Source: CAYNRA01 sp964399465
GTDB lineage: Bacteria > Bacteroidota > Bacteroidia > Cytophagales > Spirosomataceae
Direction of reading: 5' to 3'
DNA: 20,010 bases
Assembly (NCBI GenBank): GCA_964399465.1
Contig: CAYNRA010000055.1
Location: 1 to 20,010 of the forward strand
The position numbers and the translations under genes were made by a program. Numbering within the stretch: the first letter of the stretch is position 1; each line of letters starts with the position of its first letter. This document shows positions 1-6,463 of the stretch, piece by piece. The notes under the pieces are model-generated. The model made no database searches. It had not been told where the DNA came from and was given only the letters and a program-made list of their open reading frames with translations.

Positions 1-1
1 G

Positions 2-499
2 CAAGTTGTTCCTGGATCAGGCGGTATTCAAACGAAAATGAAATTCGGAGATTGCCAATTGCATTTGGAGTTTAGTGCACCAGATGTAGTAGAATCACAA
101 GGCCAAGGACGTGGAAATAGTGGTGTCTTTTTTCAAAATAGATACGAATTACAAATCCTTGACTCTTATCAAAACCGTACGTACAGCAATGGTCAAGCGG
201 GAAGTATTTACAAAGACCATGCGCCACTTGTCAATGCCATGCGTTCTCCTCTTGAATGGAATACCTATGATGTCGTTTATACTGCACCACGCTTCAAAGC
301 TGATGGCCGCTTAGATTCGCCTGCGCGAATTACTGTCCTTCACAATGGTGTACTTATTCAAAATAATACGGTCATTAACGGGTTAACAAACTATATTGGG
401 CTGCATTTATACACAACAGCTCACGGAGAAGACGTAATTGGCTTACAAGACCACGGAAATAAAACCCAATTCAGAAATATTTGGATTAGACGCCTTTAA
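2..499 (+). CDS. DUF1080 / 3-keto-disaccharide hydrolase domain protein, 5'-truncated
   Basis: The C-terminal part of a DUF1080 (3-keto-disaccharide hydrolase) protein; its 5' end lies outside the window. The frame is open from base 2 and already reads the family-typical stretch VVPGSGGIQTKMKFGDCQLH before any usable start, so the methionine at base 38 is internal. Further family features are GRGNSGVFFQNRYELQILDS, the NGQAGSIY segment and the closing IGLQDHGNKTQFRNIWIRRL. The fold is a concanavalin-like beta sandwich. Members are usually exported and act on glycosides, in some cases on 3-keto sugars. The signal peptide cannot be seen here, so location and substrate are inferred only from the family. 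The gene is closed by a strong hairpin 3 bases after its stop. Confidence 0.85.
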   Translation, partial: QVVPGSGGIQTKMKFGDCQLHLEFSAPDVVESQGQGRGNSGVFFQNRYELQILDSYQNRTYSNGQAGSIYKDHAPLVNAMRSPLEWNTYDVVYTAPRFKADGRLDSPARITVLHNGVLIQNNTVINGLTNYIGLHLYTTAHGEDVIGLQDHGNKTQFRNIWIRRL

Positions 500-502
500 T
501 TC

Positions 503-539
503 AAAAGAATCCTGAAAGTTGTACTTTCAGGATTCTTTT
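503..539 (+). terminator. Strong hairpin terminator after the DUF1080 gene
   Basis: A perfect 16-bp stem (503-518 with 524-539) closes a 5-base loop. The A-rich and T-rich ends make it work in principle in both directions. It starts 4 bases after the DUF1080 stop and ends 11 bases before prmC, so it separates the two genes, or prmC is expressed by read-through. Confidence 0.8.
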
Positions 540-550
540 CATTTATCCCA

Positions 551-1399
551 ATGAGAACACTACAAGAAATTTATAACGACTTACTATCTACTATTTCGAT
601 CCAAGACACCCACGAAAAAAAAGCAATTTCAACAGTACTCATCGAACATTTCCTAGGCGCTTCCAAAATTGATATCCTCGGGAATAAGGTATGGGATGAC
701 ACACACGTAGATTGGAATTCAATTATAGAAAGAATTAACCAACACGAACCGATTCAATATATTCTAGGTGAAACCCGTTTTCACGGACTTACCTTCGCAA
801 CTTTACCCGGAGTTCTCATTCCAAGACCAGAAACGGAGGAATTAGTTGATATACTTATCCAAAAATTTACAAATTCGGCACCCAAACTACTAGATATTGG
901 AACTGGCTCAGGTTGTATTGCTATTACTTTAGCGAAAAAACTTCCTCACAGCTCCGTAACAGCTTGGGATATTTCACAAGATGCGCTTAAAATTGCCCAA
1001 AAGAATGCATCAAAGAATAAGGTATCCATTGAATTCCAACAAATAGACGTTCTCCAATTACAAGAAACATATCATCTAAAATTTGATGTAATCGTCAGTA
1101 ATCCACCTTATATTTGTGAGTCAGAACGTATACACATGCAAGAAAATGTTCTTCGTTACGAACCTTCGCTTGCCTTGTTTGTGCCAGACGATGATCCACT
1201 TCTTTTTTACAGAAAAATTGCAAATTTGGGGTTGCAAGTGCTTAATCCAGGGGGTTTATTAGCTTTTGAAATCAATCGCGCGTTTGGAGAAGAGACAAGA
1301 GAAATGCTCCTACAGATGGGATACGAAAACTGTATTTTACAAAAAGATATTTCTCAAAATAACCGTTTTGTTTTTGGAAATTGCCCATGCAAAATGTAA
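551..1399 (+). CDS. prmC: Peptide chain release factor N5-glutamine methyltransferase PrmC
   Basis: PrmC (HemK) uses SAM to methylate the glutamine of the GGQ motif in release factors RF1 and RF2, which is needed for efficient translation termination. The 282-residue product has the usual length and order: an N-terminal helical release-factor-binding domain (about 1-75), the linker motif IPRPETEELVD (90-100), the SAM-binding glycine motif DIGTGSGCIA (115-124), and the catalytic NPPY (184-187) that binds the target glutamine. The start lies 11 bases after the preceding hairpin and gives the standard N-terminus; no clear promoter is visible in that short gap. The next gene, moxR, follows after 46 bases in the same direction. 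Confidence 0.95.
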   Translation: MRTLQEIYNDLLSTISIQDTHEKKAISTVLIEHFLGASKIDILGNKVWDDTHVDWNSIIERINQHEPIQYILGETRFHGLTFATLPGVLIPRPETEELVDILIQKFTNSAPKLLDIGTGSGCIAITLAKKLPHSSVTAWDISQDALKIAQKNASKNKVSIEFQQIDVLQLQETYHLKFDVIVSNPPYICESERIHMQENVLRYEPSLALFVPDDDPLLFYRKIANLGLQVLNPGGLLAFEINRAFGEETREMLLQMGYENCILQKDISQNNRFVFGNCPCKM

Positions 1400-1445
1400 A
1401 TTAAATAAGGGGAATTTGTAAATTTATCCACAATAAACAGTACAA

Positions 1446-2414
1446 ATGGAAAATCAACAAGAAGCATATAAGAAAATCCGAGAAGTTTTCGACGAAGTAA
1501 GTAAAGTTGTGATTGGACAAGAAAAACTTGTAAATCGTTTATTGATTGGCTTATTTTCTGAAGGGCATATTTTACTCGAGGGGGTCCCAGGACTTGCTAA
1601 AACAAAAACTATAAATACATTAGCACAAGTACTTGATTTGGGCTTTAACCGAATCCAATTTACACCGGATTTACTCCCTGCTGATTTAATCGGAACGATG
1701 ATTTACAATCAAAAGTCAGGTGAATTTGAGGTAAAAAAAGGCCCTATTTTTGCAAATCTTATTCTAGCTGATGAGGTGAATAGAGCGCCCGCCAAGGTGC
1801 AATCTGCTTTGCTTGAAGCTATGGCTGAACGTCAAGTGACAATTGGGGAAGAGACATTCATTCTAGACCGACCGTTCTTGGTAATGGCTACACAAAATCC
1901 AGTGGAACAAGAAGGAACTTATCCACTACCTGAAGCACAGGTGGATCGATTTATGATGAAAGTATTTGTCGATTACTTGGACAAAAGAAATGAATTAGAA
2001 ATGGTTCGACGAATGAGTAACACAAATTTTAAATATCATCCTAAAGCAATTCTAAAAAAGGAGGATATCTTTTCGATTCGAGAAGCGATCAATTCGGTTA
2101 CAATTTCTGATATGTTGGAAAGATATATTATAGAGCTTGTTTTTGCAACCCGTTTCCCATTAGATTCTGGAATCAAGGAGGCAAAATACATTCAATATGG
2201 CGTTTCACCTCGTGCTACTATTTCCTTGCACAAAGCAGCCAAAGCACTCGCTTTCTTTGATCAACGAGACTATGTTCTACCTGAAGATATCAAAGCTGTT
2301 GTCGGAGATGTTTTCAACCACCGGATTATCTTGAATTACGAAGCGGAGGCAGACGGTGTACAACCGAGAGAAATCATCGATTCGCTCCTTCAAAAGGTAG
2401 CAATTGGCCGATAA
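1446..2414 (+). CDS. MoxR-family AAA+ ATPase
   Basis: A cytoplasmic AAA+ ATPase of the MoxR family, 322 residues, full length. The Walker A motif is GVPGLAKT (46-53) and Walker B is LILADE (105-110), followed by the family signature VNRAP. Sensor 1 lies in MATQNPVEQEGTYPLPEAQ, and the C-terminal lid domain carries the sensor 2 region GVSPRAT. MoxR ATPases act as chaperone-like activators of proteins with VWA domains (metal insertion or complex assembly), and in Bacteroidota they usually head a moxR-DUF58-VWA (Bat) operon. Here nothing of that kind follows: downstream are an RNA candidate, a terminator and convergent greA. It may serve partners encoded elsewhere. It could be co-transcribed with prmC. 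Confidence 0.93.
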   Translation: MENQQEAYKKIREVFDEVSKVVIGQEKLVNRLLIGLFSEGHILLEGVPGLAKTKTINTLAQVLDLGFNRIQFTPDLLPADLIGTMIYNQKSGEFEVKKGPIFANLILADEVNRAPAKVQSALLEAMAERQVTIGEETFILDRPFLVMATQNPVEQEGTYPLPEAQVDRFMMKVFVDYLDKRNELEMVRRMSNTNFKYHPKAILKKEDIFSIREAINSVTISDMLERYIIELVFATRFPLDSGIKEAKYIQYGVSPRATISLHKAAKALAFFDQRDYVLPEDIKAVVGDVFNHRIILNYEAEADGVQPREIIDSLLQKVAIGR

Positions 2415-2478
2415 ATCAATATGTGTCGTTTTCTTTTTATATTTCAAATTATTTTTCTGAAAAAAGAAGACTCAATAT

Positions 2479-2509
2479 TGCATAATTTCAATAAAAAGTA
2501 TAAATTTGT
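2479..2509 (+). promoter_or_regulatory. Bacteroidota-type promoter in the moxR-greA gap
   Basis: TTG (2479-2481), a 20-base spacer and TAAATTTG (2502-2509) match the Bacteroidota consensus TTG-N19/21-TAnnTTTG exactly. There is no gene downstream on this strand before the terminator at 2584-2617, so the promoter seems to serve a short RNA. Confidence 0.65.
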
Positions 2510-2513
2510 TTCT

Positions 2514-2617
2514 ACATGGAAGAAATGTGACTAAGTAAACAGCTTAGTTCAAAAGATAAAAGTTGTGTGGATTTAGTAGCGAGAAAGGCTGGAGCAATTT
2601 GTCCCAGTCTTTTTTTT
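2514..2617 (+). ncRNA. Candidate small RNA of about 100 nt between moxR and greA
   Basis: A well-formed promoter ends at 2509 and an intrinsic terminator ends at 2617, which defines a transcript of about 100 nt. No meaningful reading frame is present: an ATG at 2516 opens a frame of only four codons. Near the 5' end GACTAAG and CTTAGTTC can form a small stem around 2528-2555, and the 3' end is the terminator hairpin. I do not recognise the family; it does not show the SRP RNA core or a tmRNA pattern. The start is estimated from the -7 element and is uncertain by a few bases. The alternative is a cryptic promoter with no functional product. Confidence 0.5.
2584..2617 (+). terminator. Intrinsic terminator of moxR and of the small RNA candidate
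   Basis: Stem AAAGGCTGG (2584-2592) with CCAGTCTTT (2604-2612), one G-U pair, followed by T residues to 2617. A classical rho-independent terminator in the + direction. Confidence 0.85.
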
Positions 2618-2622
2618 ATGCA

Positions 2623-2655
2623 ATGAGGCTTGGCACTTTACGTACCAAGCCTCAT
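2623..2655 (-). terminator. Hairpin after greA
   Basis: A perfect 11-bp stem, ATGAGGCTTGG (2623-2633) with CCAAGCCTCAT (2645-2655), with an 11-base loop, located 22 bases beyond the greA stop. On the greA strand it is followed by TGCAT and then A residues, so there is no direct U-tract; termination there may be weak or protein-aided. Confidence 0.5.
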
Positions 2656-2677
2656 CAAAGCTAACGTGTATAGAATA

Positions 2678-3151
2678 TCAAACCGTTATTTCTAAAACTT
2701 CTACTTCTACTACTCCAGCTGGTGCTTGAATCTGTGCAATATCACCGACAACTTTACCGAGTAGTCCTTTGGCAAATGGAGAGTTAATGGAGATTTTACC
2801 TTCTTTCAGGTTTGCCTCTTCTTCAGCAACTAATGTATAGTTCATAATTGCTCCATTTTTCACATTCTTTATTTTCACTTTGTTCATCAAAGAAACAGAA
2901 GATGTATCAATGGTCGACTCATCTAAAATACGGGCATTAGACATCAATGTTTCTAACTTAGATATTTCTGATTCCATCAAACCCTGCGCATCTTTGGCTG
3001 CATCATACTCCGCGTTTTCAGAAAGGTCACCTTTGTCACGTGCCTCAGCAATTTGACGAGCAATTTCAGCACGACCTTTCGTTTTCATTTCATGTAATTT
3101 GTTCTTCAAATTGTCATATCCCTCTTGGGTATAATACTGATACTTTGACAT
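2678..3151 (-). CDS. greA: Transcription elongation factor GreA
   Basis: GreA rescues backtracked RNA polymerase by stimulating cleavage of the nascent RNA through the secondary channel. The frame extends upstream to 3184, but the start at 3151 gives MSKYQYYTQEGYDNL, the standard GreA N-terminus, and a product of 157 residues, the usual length. Residues 1-75 form the antiparallel coiled coil; its tip holds DKGDLSENAEYDAA with acidic residues D42 and E45, the counterparts of the catalytic pair known from E. coli. The C-terminal FKBP-like domain contains the conserved INSPFAKGLLGKVVGD. It is transcribed towards moxR. The leader is unusual: 219 bases upstream of the start lies a good promoter, and between them an intrinsic terminator (see the RNA at 3245-3366). 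Confidence 0.96.
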   Translation of the reverse strand: MSKYQYYTQEGYDNLKNKLHEMKTKGRAEIARQIAEARDKGDLSENAEYDAAKDAQGLMESEISKLETLMSNARILDESTIDTSSVSLMNKVKIKNVKNGAIMNYTLVAEEEANLKEGKISINSPFAKGLLGKVVGDIAQIQAPAGVVEVEVLEITV

Positions 3152-3244
3152 ACAGAAAAAATTTAACCTGGTTAATTTGTTCAATAACAGGGGTTTATAC
3201 TAGATAACAATGCTTGTAAAGACAAAAATGCGTTCGAACAGGGC

Positions 3245-3273
3245 AAAAAAAAAGAACGGATACTACTCCGCTC
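3245..3273 (-). terminator. Intrinsic terminator inside the greA leader
   Basis: Minus-strand stem GAGCGGA/TCCGTTC with loop GTAGTA, then nine T residues (3253 down to 3245). It contains one G-U pair. It lies between the leader promoter and greA. Confidence 0.7.
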
Positions 3274-3366
3274 CTGAAACACATACATGTTGATTTCAGA
3301 AACTAGCTCCTTTCCATTAATTTAGCACTACTTAGTTCTATTCGCATCATCTTGTCCTTAATTCGT
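3245..3366 (-). ncRNA. Candidate greA leader RNA with intrinsic terminator (GraL-like) or separate small RNA
   Basis: On the minus strand a TATCTTTG element (3370-3377) sits at the start of a stretch that ends in a terminator. From the 3' end backwards one sees T9 (3245-3253), a 7-bp stem (3254-3260 with 3267-3273), and directly abutting it a second hairpin CTGAAA/TTTCAG (3274-3279 with 3294-3299). Upstream, AGAACTA can pair with TAGTTTCT. No coding frame of note is present. The RNA would be about 120 nt. It points towards greA, 94 bases further on, so it may be the terminated form of the greA leader, or an independent RNA. The E. coli greA leader is known to yield short terminated transcripts called GraL; any homology here is not claimed. 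Confidence 0.5.
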
Positions 3367-3369
3367 CCA

Positions 3370-3377
3370 CAAAGATA
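3370..3377 (-). promoter_or_regulatory. -7 element of the greA leader / small RNA promoter
   Basis: TATCTTTG on the minus strand fits TAnnTTTG exactly. The nearest TTG upstream (in TTTTGG) leaves a 23-base spacer, slightly longer than usual, so the -33 part is only fair. No good promoter of this type is visible between the terminator at 3245 and the greA start. Confidence 0.5.
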
Positions 3378-3407
3378 GTCAAAAAATTGGCAAAAAAAAC
3401 CAAAACT

Positions 3408-3439
3408 TTGATTCCTCTCCCAAGAACATTGTACCTTTG
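3408..3439 (+). promoter_or_regulatory. fmt promoter
   Basis: TTG (3408-3410), a 21-base spacer and TACCTTTG (3432-3439), matching the Bacteroidota consensus. Transcription should begin near 3444, leaving a leader of about 58 bases before the fmt start. It is back to back with the greA leader promoter. Confidence 0.7.
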
Positions 3440-3502
3440 CACCATAACTATGAGTCAAATATAAAAGTTTAATACAAACTAATCAAAATAAAGTACTATT
3501 TT

Positions 3503-4438
3503 ATGCGAATTATATTCATGGGAACTCCTGACTTTGCCGTTGCCAGTCTAGAAGCTATCCTTCAAGCAAAATTCAATGTGGTTGCTGTCGTAACCGCACC
3601 TGATAAACCAGCTGGTCGTGGTCTTAAACTTCAAGAAACCCCCGTAAAGAAGTGTGCTGTACAACATCAAATTCCCGTTTTACAGCCAACTAAACTCAAA
3701 GACCCTGATTTTCTCGCTGAACTAAAATCATATCAAGCTGATATTCAAATAGTTGTAGCATTCCGAATGTTACCTGAAGTTGTTTGGAATATGCCACCCA
3801 AAGGTACATTTAACTTACACGGTTCGCTCCTTCCCTATTACCGAGGTGCTGCTCCCATCAATTGGGCAATCATACAAGGAGAAAAAACAACAGGTGTCAC
3901 CACTTTCTTTATCGAGCAAGCCATCGATACAGGTCAAATTTTATTCGCAGAGTCAACACCCATTGGCGATAATGAAACTGCTGGCGAACTACACGACCGT
4001 TTAATGGAAATTGGAGCAAATTTGGTAGTAAAAACGCTACAACAAATTGAAAACAATACGTACACCCAAACTCCACAACCCAAGCTCGCTCAGGAAAAAA
4101 GTGCACCCAAATTATTCAAAGAAACATGTCAAATTAATTGGAATAGCTCTACTCAATCCATCCATAATTTTGTAAGAGGATTGAGCCCTTACCCTGCCGC
4201 ATGGACGACCTTCCAAGGGAAATTACATAAGATTTATAAATCAAAAAAAGAAGACCTTTCTGAATTAGAAGTGGCTCAAGCAGAGATAATCGAGATGGAT
4301 GACAAAATCGTCCGGACAAATAAAAAGTCTTTTTGGCAAGTAAAAACAGCAGATGGATGGCTATCGATTGAAGAAATACAGGCAGAGGGGAAAAAACGTT
4401 TACCGATTGAGGAGTTTTTGAGAGGGTATCGTTGGTGA
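3503..4438 (+). CDS. fmt: Methionyl-tRNA formyltransferase
   Basis: Fmt transfers the formyl group from 10-formyltetrahydrofolate to the amino group of Met-tRNA(fMet), making the initiator for translation. The product has 311 residues, the standard length. The N-terminal Rossmann-like catalytic domain starts MRIIFMGTPDFAV and contains the catalytic triad N104 and H106 (in FNLHGSLLP) and D142 (in EQAIDTGQIL), with the tetrahydrofolate-binding SLLP at 108-111 and RGAAPINW next to it. The C-terminal OB-fold domain begins at about residue 205, near ICNW-like QINWNSS and VRGLSPYPAAW. The stop codon lies inside a hairpin shared with the convergent lipoprotein gene. Often fmt is adjacent to def; here it is alone. 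Confidence 0.97.
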   Translation: MRIIFMGTPDFAVASLEAILQAKFNVVAVVTAPDKPAGRGLKLQETPVKKCAVQHQIPVLQPTKLKDPDFLAELKSYQADIQIVVAFRMLPEVVWNMPPKGTFNLHGSLLPYYRGAAPINWAIIQGEKTTGVTTFFIEQAIDTGQILFAESTPIGDNETAGELHDRLMEIGANLVVKTLQQIENNTYTQTPQPKLAQEKSAPKLFKETCQINWNSSTQSIHNFVRGLSPYPAAWTTFQGKLHKIYKSKKEDLSELEVAQAEIIEMDDKIVRTNKKSFWQVKTADGWLSIEEIQAEGKKRLPIEEFLRGYRW

Positions 4439-4445
4439 TACCCTC
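4422..4445. terminator. Hairpin shared by fmt and the convergent lipoprotein gene
   Basis: A perfect 9-bp stem GAGGGTATC (4422-4430) with GATACCCTC (4437-4445) and a 6-base loop. The fmt TGA (4436-4438) is within it and the lipoprotein stop follows 3 bases later on the other strand. There is no clear U-tract on either side, so this is only a probable bidirectional terminator. Confidence 0.5.
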
Positions 4446-4448
4446 CAA

Positions 4449-5096
4449 TTATTTGTATGGAATACGTTTCGCTATCGTAGTAACCGTACTTGTCGCTAAA
4501 AATGCAGGAGTATCCATCATTTGACTTGGTCTCAAGGAAAACTGACTTTTCCAGGCAATTTTACCTGATTGTCTATCCGTTATAATCACGTCTGTCGTTA
4601 CCCCTCCAAAACCAAAAGGTGTTGCTAACATCATCCGATTGAGATTTGGGCGGTCCACTTCGATGAGCGATGTGCCACTAATCACCGCATCCACTTGTAA
4701 GATACGTGCCAATTCTTGCTTATTCATCGTAAAAATCATATTCATTGGCACATTGTTTTCAGCTAAAAGTTTATTAGTCTGCAAAAAGTCCATAATAGGT
4801 AACGATAATTTTCCTTTTTCTATCTTTTTTGCAAGCGCTTTATACATATCGGCCTGTAAGTCCAACCCTGCCAACCTTTTTTGTTCCCAAGCGAACTCTT
4901 CATACGACTGCTCCCTGTTCCGTTTTCGATTGTAAACAACTTGTAAATATTGATCTGAGAAATCAACATCGAACGGAAGAATAGCCACCTTTTTATGCAT
5001 TTGAAGCACTTCCATATCAGCCACAGAGGATGGTTTTTGTATTTGACATGCAGTCAGAAAAAGGGTGGGCAAAAGAAGAAAAATGTATTTTTTCAT
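4449..5096 (-). CDS. Putative outer-membrane-associated lipoprotein, 215 aa
   Basis: The start at 5096 gives MKKYIFLLLPTLFLTACQIQ, a lipoprotein signal peptide with lipobox LTAC and C17 as the lipidated residue; the frame continues upstream to 5123 but without a sensible signal. After the signal comes KVAILPFDVDF, then a helical region (KALAKKIEKGKLSLPIMDFL), then VDAVISGTSLIEVDR and DVIITDRQSGKIAWKSQF. The alternation of AILPF and a later VISG-T plus a closing TDRQSGKIAW strand resembles the CsgG / GNA1162 / LpoB class of nucleotide-fold lipoproteins, but I cannot assign a family with certainty. It is convergent with fmt and divergent from fabD. The substrate or partner is unknown. Confidence 0.8.
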   Translation of the reverse strand: MKKYIFLLLPTLFLTACQIQKPSSVADMEVLQMHKKVAILPFDVDFSDQYLQVVYNRKRNREQSYEEFAWEQKRLAGLDLQADMYKALAKKIEKGKLSLPIMDFLQTNKLLAENNVPMNMIFTMNKQELARILQVDAVISGTSLIEVDRPNLNRMMLATPFGFGGVTTDVIITDRQSGKIAWKSQFSLRPSQMMDTPAFLATSTVTTIAKRIPYK

Positions 5097-5166
5097 ATCA
5101 AAACAAATTAAGAGAATATTCAAACGTCAAAATAACAAGAATTAGAGGGACAAACAGATAATTCTA

Positions 5167-5174
5167 TAAATTTG
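5167..5174 (+). promoter_or_regulatory. -7 element of the fabD promoter
   Basis: TAAATTTG fits TAnnTTTG; no good TTG is seen 19-21 bases upstream. Transcription would start near 5179, which excludes the upstream TTG start at 5172 and supports the ATG at 5199. Confidence 0.5.
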
Positions 5175-5198
5175 TACCTAAATAAAATACATAAAACT

Positions 5199-6083
5199 AT
5201 GACAGCATACGTATTCCCTGGTCAAGGGGCACAATTTAGTGGAATGGGCAAAGATTTATACGAGAAATCAGAAAAAGCCCAAGCTTTATTTCACCAAGCT
5301 AACGAGATTCTTGGATTCGATATTGTAAAAATCATGTTTGAAGGGACAGACGAAGAACTAAAACAGACGAATGTCACACAGCCTGCTATCTTCATTCATT
5401 CGGTTGTTTCTGCTTTGATTGCTGACAATTTTTCACCGGATATGGTTGCTGGGCACTCTTTAGGTGAATTTTCTGCACTTGTTGCTGCAGGTGCTCTTCG
5501 TTTCGAGGATGGTTTACGCCTTGTTGCTCAGCGTGCAGATGCGATGCAAAAAGCTTGTTTATTTACTCCTTCCACCATGGCAGCGGTGCTTAATTTGTCA
5601 GACGAAAAAGTAGAAGAAGTTTGTGCGGATGTACAAAAAGAAATGGGGGAAGTGATTGTCCCTGCCAATTACAATTGTCCAGGACAGTTGGTTATTTCAG
5701 GAAGCTTAGCTGCTATTGATGTAGCCTGCGAACGTATGAAAGCCGCTGGTGCAAAACGTGCCCTTGTTTTACCTGTTGGTGGCGCATTCCATTCTCCTTT
5801 GATGGAACCAGCACGGGAAGAATTGGCCGCAGCCATCGCTGAAACTACGTTTTCTACGCCCTCTTGCCCTATATACCAAAATGTAAATGCAAAGCCTTCG
5901 ACCGATGTAGCTGAGATAAAAGAAAATCTAATTGCCCAACTAACTGCTCCCGTTCGTTGGACGCAGTCTGTTCAGGCGATGGTGCAGGATGGTACTACAA
6001 AATTTATTGAATGTGGTCCTGGAAAAGTTCTCCAAGGATTAGTTAAAAAAATTGCACCTACAGTAGAAACCGACGCATTGTAA
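5199..6083 (+). CDS. fabD: Malonyl-CoA:ACP transacylase FabD
   Basis: FabD moves malonyl groups from CoA to acyl carrier protein, providing the elongation unit for fatty acid synthesis in the cytoplasm. From the ATG at 5199 the product is 294 residues, starting MTAYVFPGQGAQFSGMGKDL. Catalytic serine S87 is in GHSLGE (85-90), the conserved arginine R112 in AQRADAM, and H198 in GGAFHSPLM; the glutamine of the oxyanion region lies in NLIAQLTAPVRW. The frame is open a further nine codons upstream, but that would start at TTG within the promoter. The gene is not next to other fab genes. It ends at a strong hairpin. Confidence 0.96.
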   Translation: MTAYVFPGQGAQFSGMGKDLYEKSEKAQALFHQANEILGFDIVKIMFEGTDEELKQTNVTQPAIFIHSVVSALIADNFSPDMVAGHSLGEFSALVAAGALRFEDGLRLVAQRADAMQKACLFTPSTMAAVLNLSDEKVEEVCADVQKEMGEVIVPANYNCPGQLVISGSLAAIDVACERMKAAGAKRALVLPVGGAFHSPLMEPAREELAAAIAETTFSTPSCPIYQNVNAKPSTDVAEIKENLIAQLTAPVRWTQSVQAMVQDGTTKFIECGPGKVLQGLVKKIAPTVETDAL

Positions 6084-6095
6084 TTCATATAGCGT

Positions 6096-6125
6096 TGCAA
6101 CCAAGGGATTTCTTCCTTGGTTGCA
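6096..6125 (+). terminator. fabD terminator hairpin
   Basis: A perfect 11-bp stem TGCAACCAAGG (6096-6106) with CCTTGGTTGCA (6115-6125), 8-base loop, 12 bases after the fabD stop. Only a short T stretch follows. Confidence 0.7.
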
Positions 6126-6219
6126 GTTTCATTGAAAAAAAAATTCTTATTTATTTTCCTGATAATCAATAAGAAAGAAAAAAAAAGCAAAAATTTGAAA
6201 AAAAATTTTACTTGAACAC

Positions 6220-6250
6220 TTGCATGATGTAATTCCAAGTTATAATTTTG
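6220..6250 (+). promoter_or_regulatory. Promoter of tRNA-Gln
   Basis: TTG (6220-6222), 20-base spacer, TAATTTTG (6243-6250): a full match to the Bacteroidota consensus, 17 bases before the mature tRNA. Confidence 0.75.
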
Positions 6251-6267
6251 CATCACCAAATCAGAAA

Positions 6268-6338
6268 TGGCTCATGGTGTAATGGTAACACAGAGGTTTT
6301 TGGTGCCTTTATTCAAGGTTCGAGTCCTTGTGAGCCAA
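6268..6338 (+). tRNA. tRNA-Gln (anticodon UUG)
   Basis: A complete cloverleaf can be drawn: acceptor TGGCTCA with TGAGCCA and discriminator A, D arm GTGT/ACAC with loop AATGGTA, anticodon stem GAGGT/GCCTT with loop TTTTGGT giving anticodon TTG, and T arm CAAGG/CCTTG with loop TTCGAGT. CCA is not encoded. It is a single-gene transcription unit with its own promoter and terminator. The anticodon reads CAA and, by wobble, CAG. Confidence 0.95.
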
Positions 6339-6344
6339 CTGAGT

Positions 6345-6377
6345 AAAACGGTCAACAATGTTGACCGTTTTTTTTTT
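6345..6377 (+). terminator. Terminator of tRNA-Gln
   Basis: Stem AAAACGGTCAAC (6345-6356) with GTTGACCGTTTT (6360-6371), followed by T residues to 6377. A strong intrinsic terminator 6 bases beyond the tRNA. Confidence 0.9.
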
Positions 6378-6425
6378 GTGCCTTCCCTTTTCTCCACTCT
6401 CAAATGAATTTATTGACAAAATTTA

Positions 6426-6437
6426 ATGTATATACAT
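6426..6437. promoter_or_regulatory. 12-bp palindrome upstream of the DUF1569 gene
   Basis: ATGTATATACAT is a perfect palindrome 27 bases before the ATG at 6464. It lies between TTGACA (6415-6420) and TATATC, so it could be an operator in the promoter spacer. No standard TAnnTTTG element is present; TATCTTGT is only near the consensus. Confidence 0.3.
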
Positions 6438-6463
6438 ATATCTTGTCATTTATTGTTAAATTC

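Noticed and set aside
3245..3366. SRP RNA, 6S RNA or tmRNA as identity of the leader RNA
   Set aside because: GGAAAGGAGC is only vaguely like the SRP loop and lacks the paired context; no 6S-type long bubble or tRNA-like ends with a tag reading frame could be drawn.
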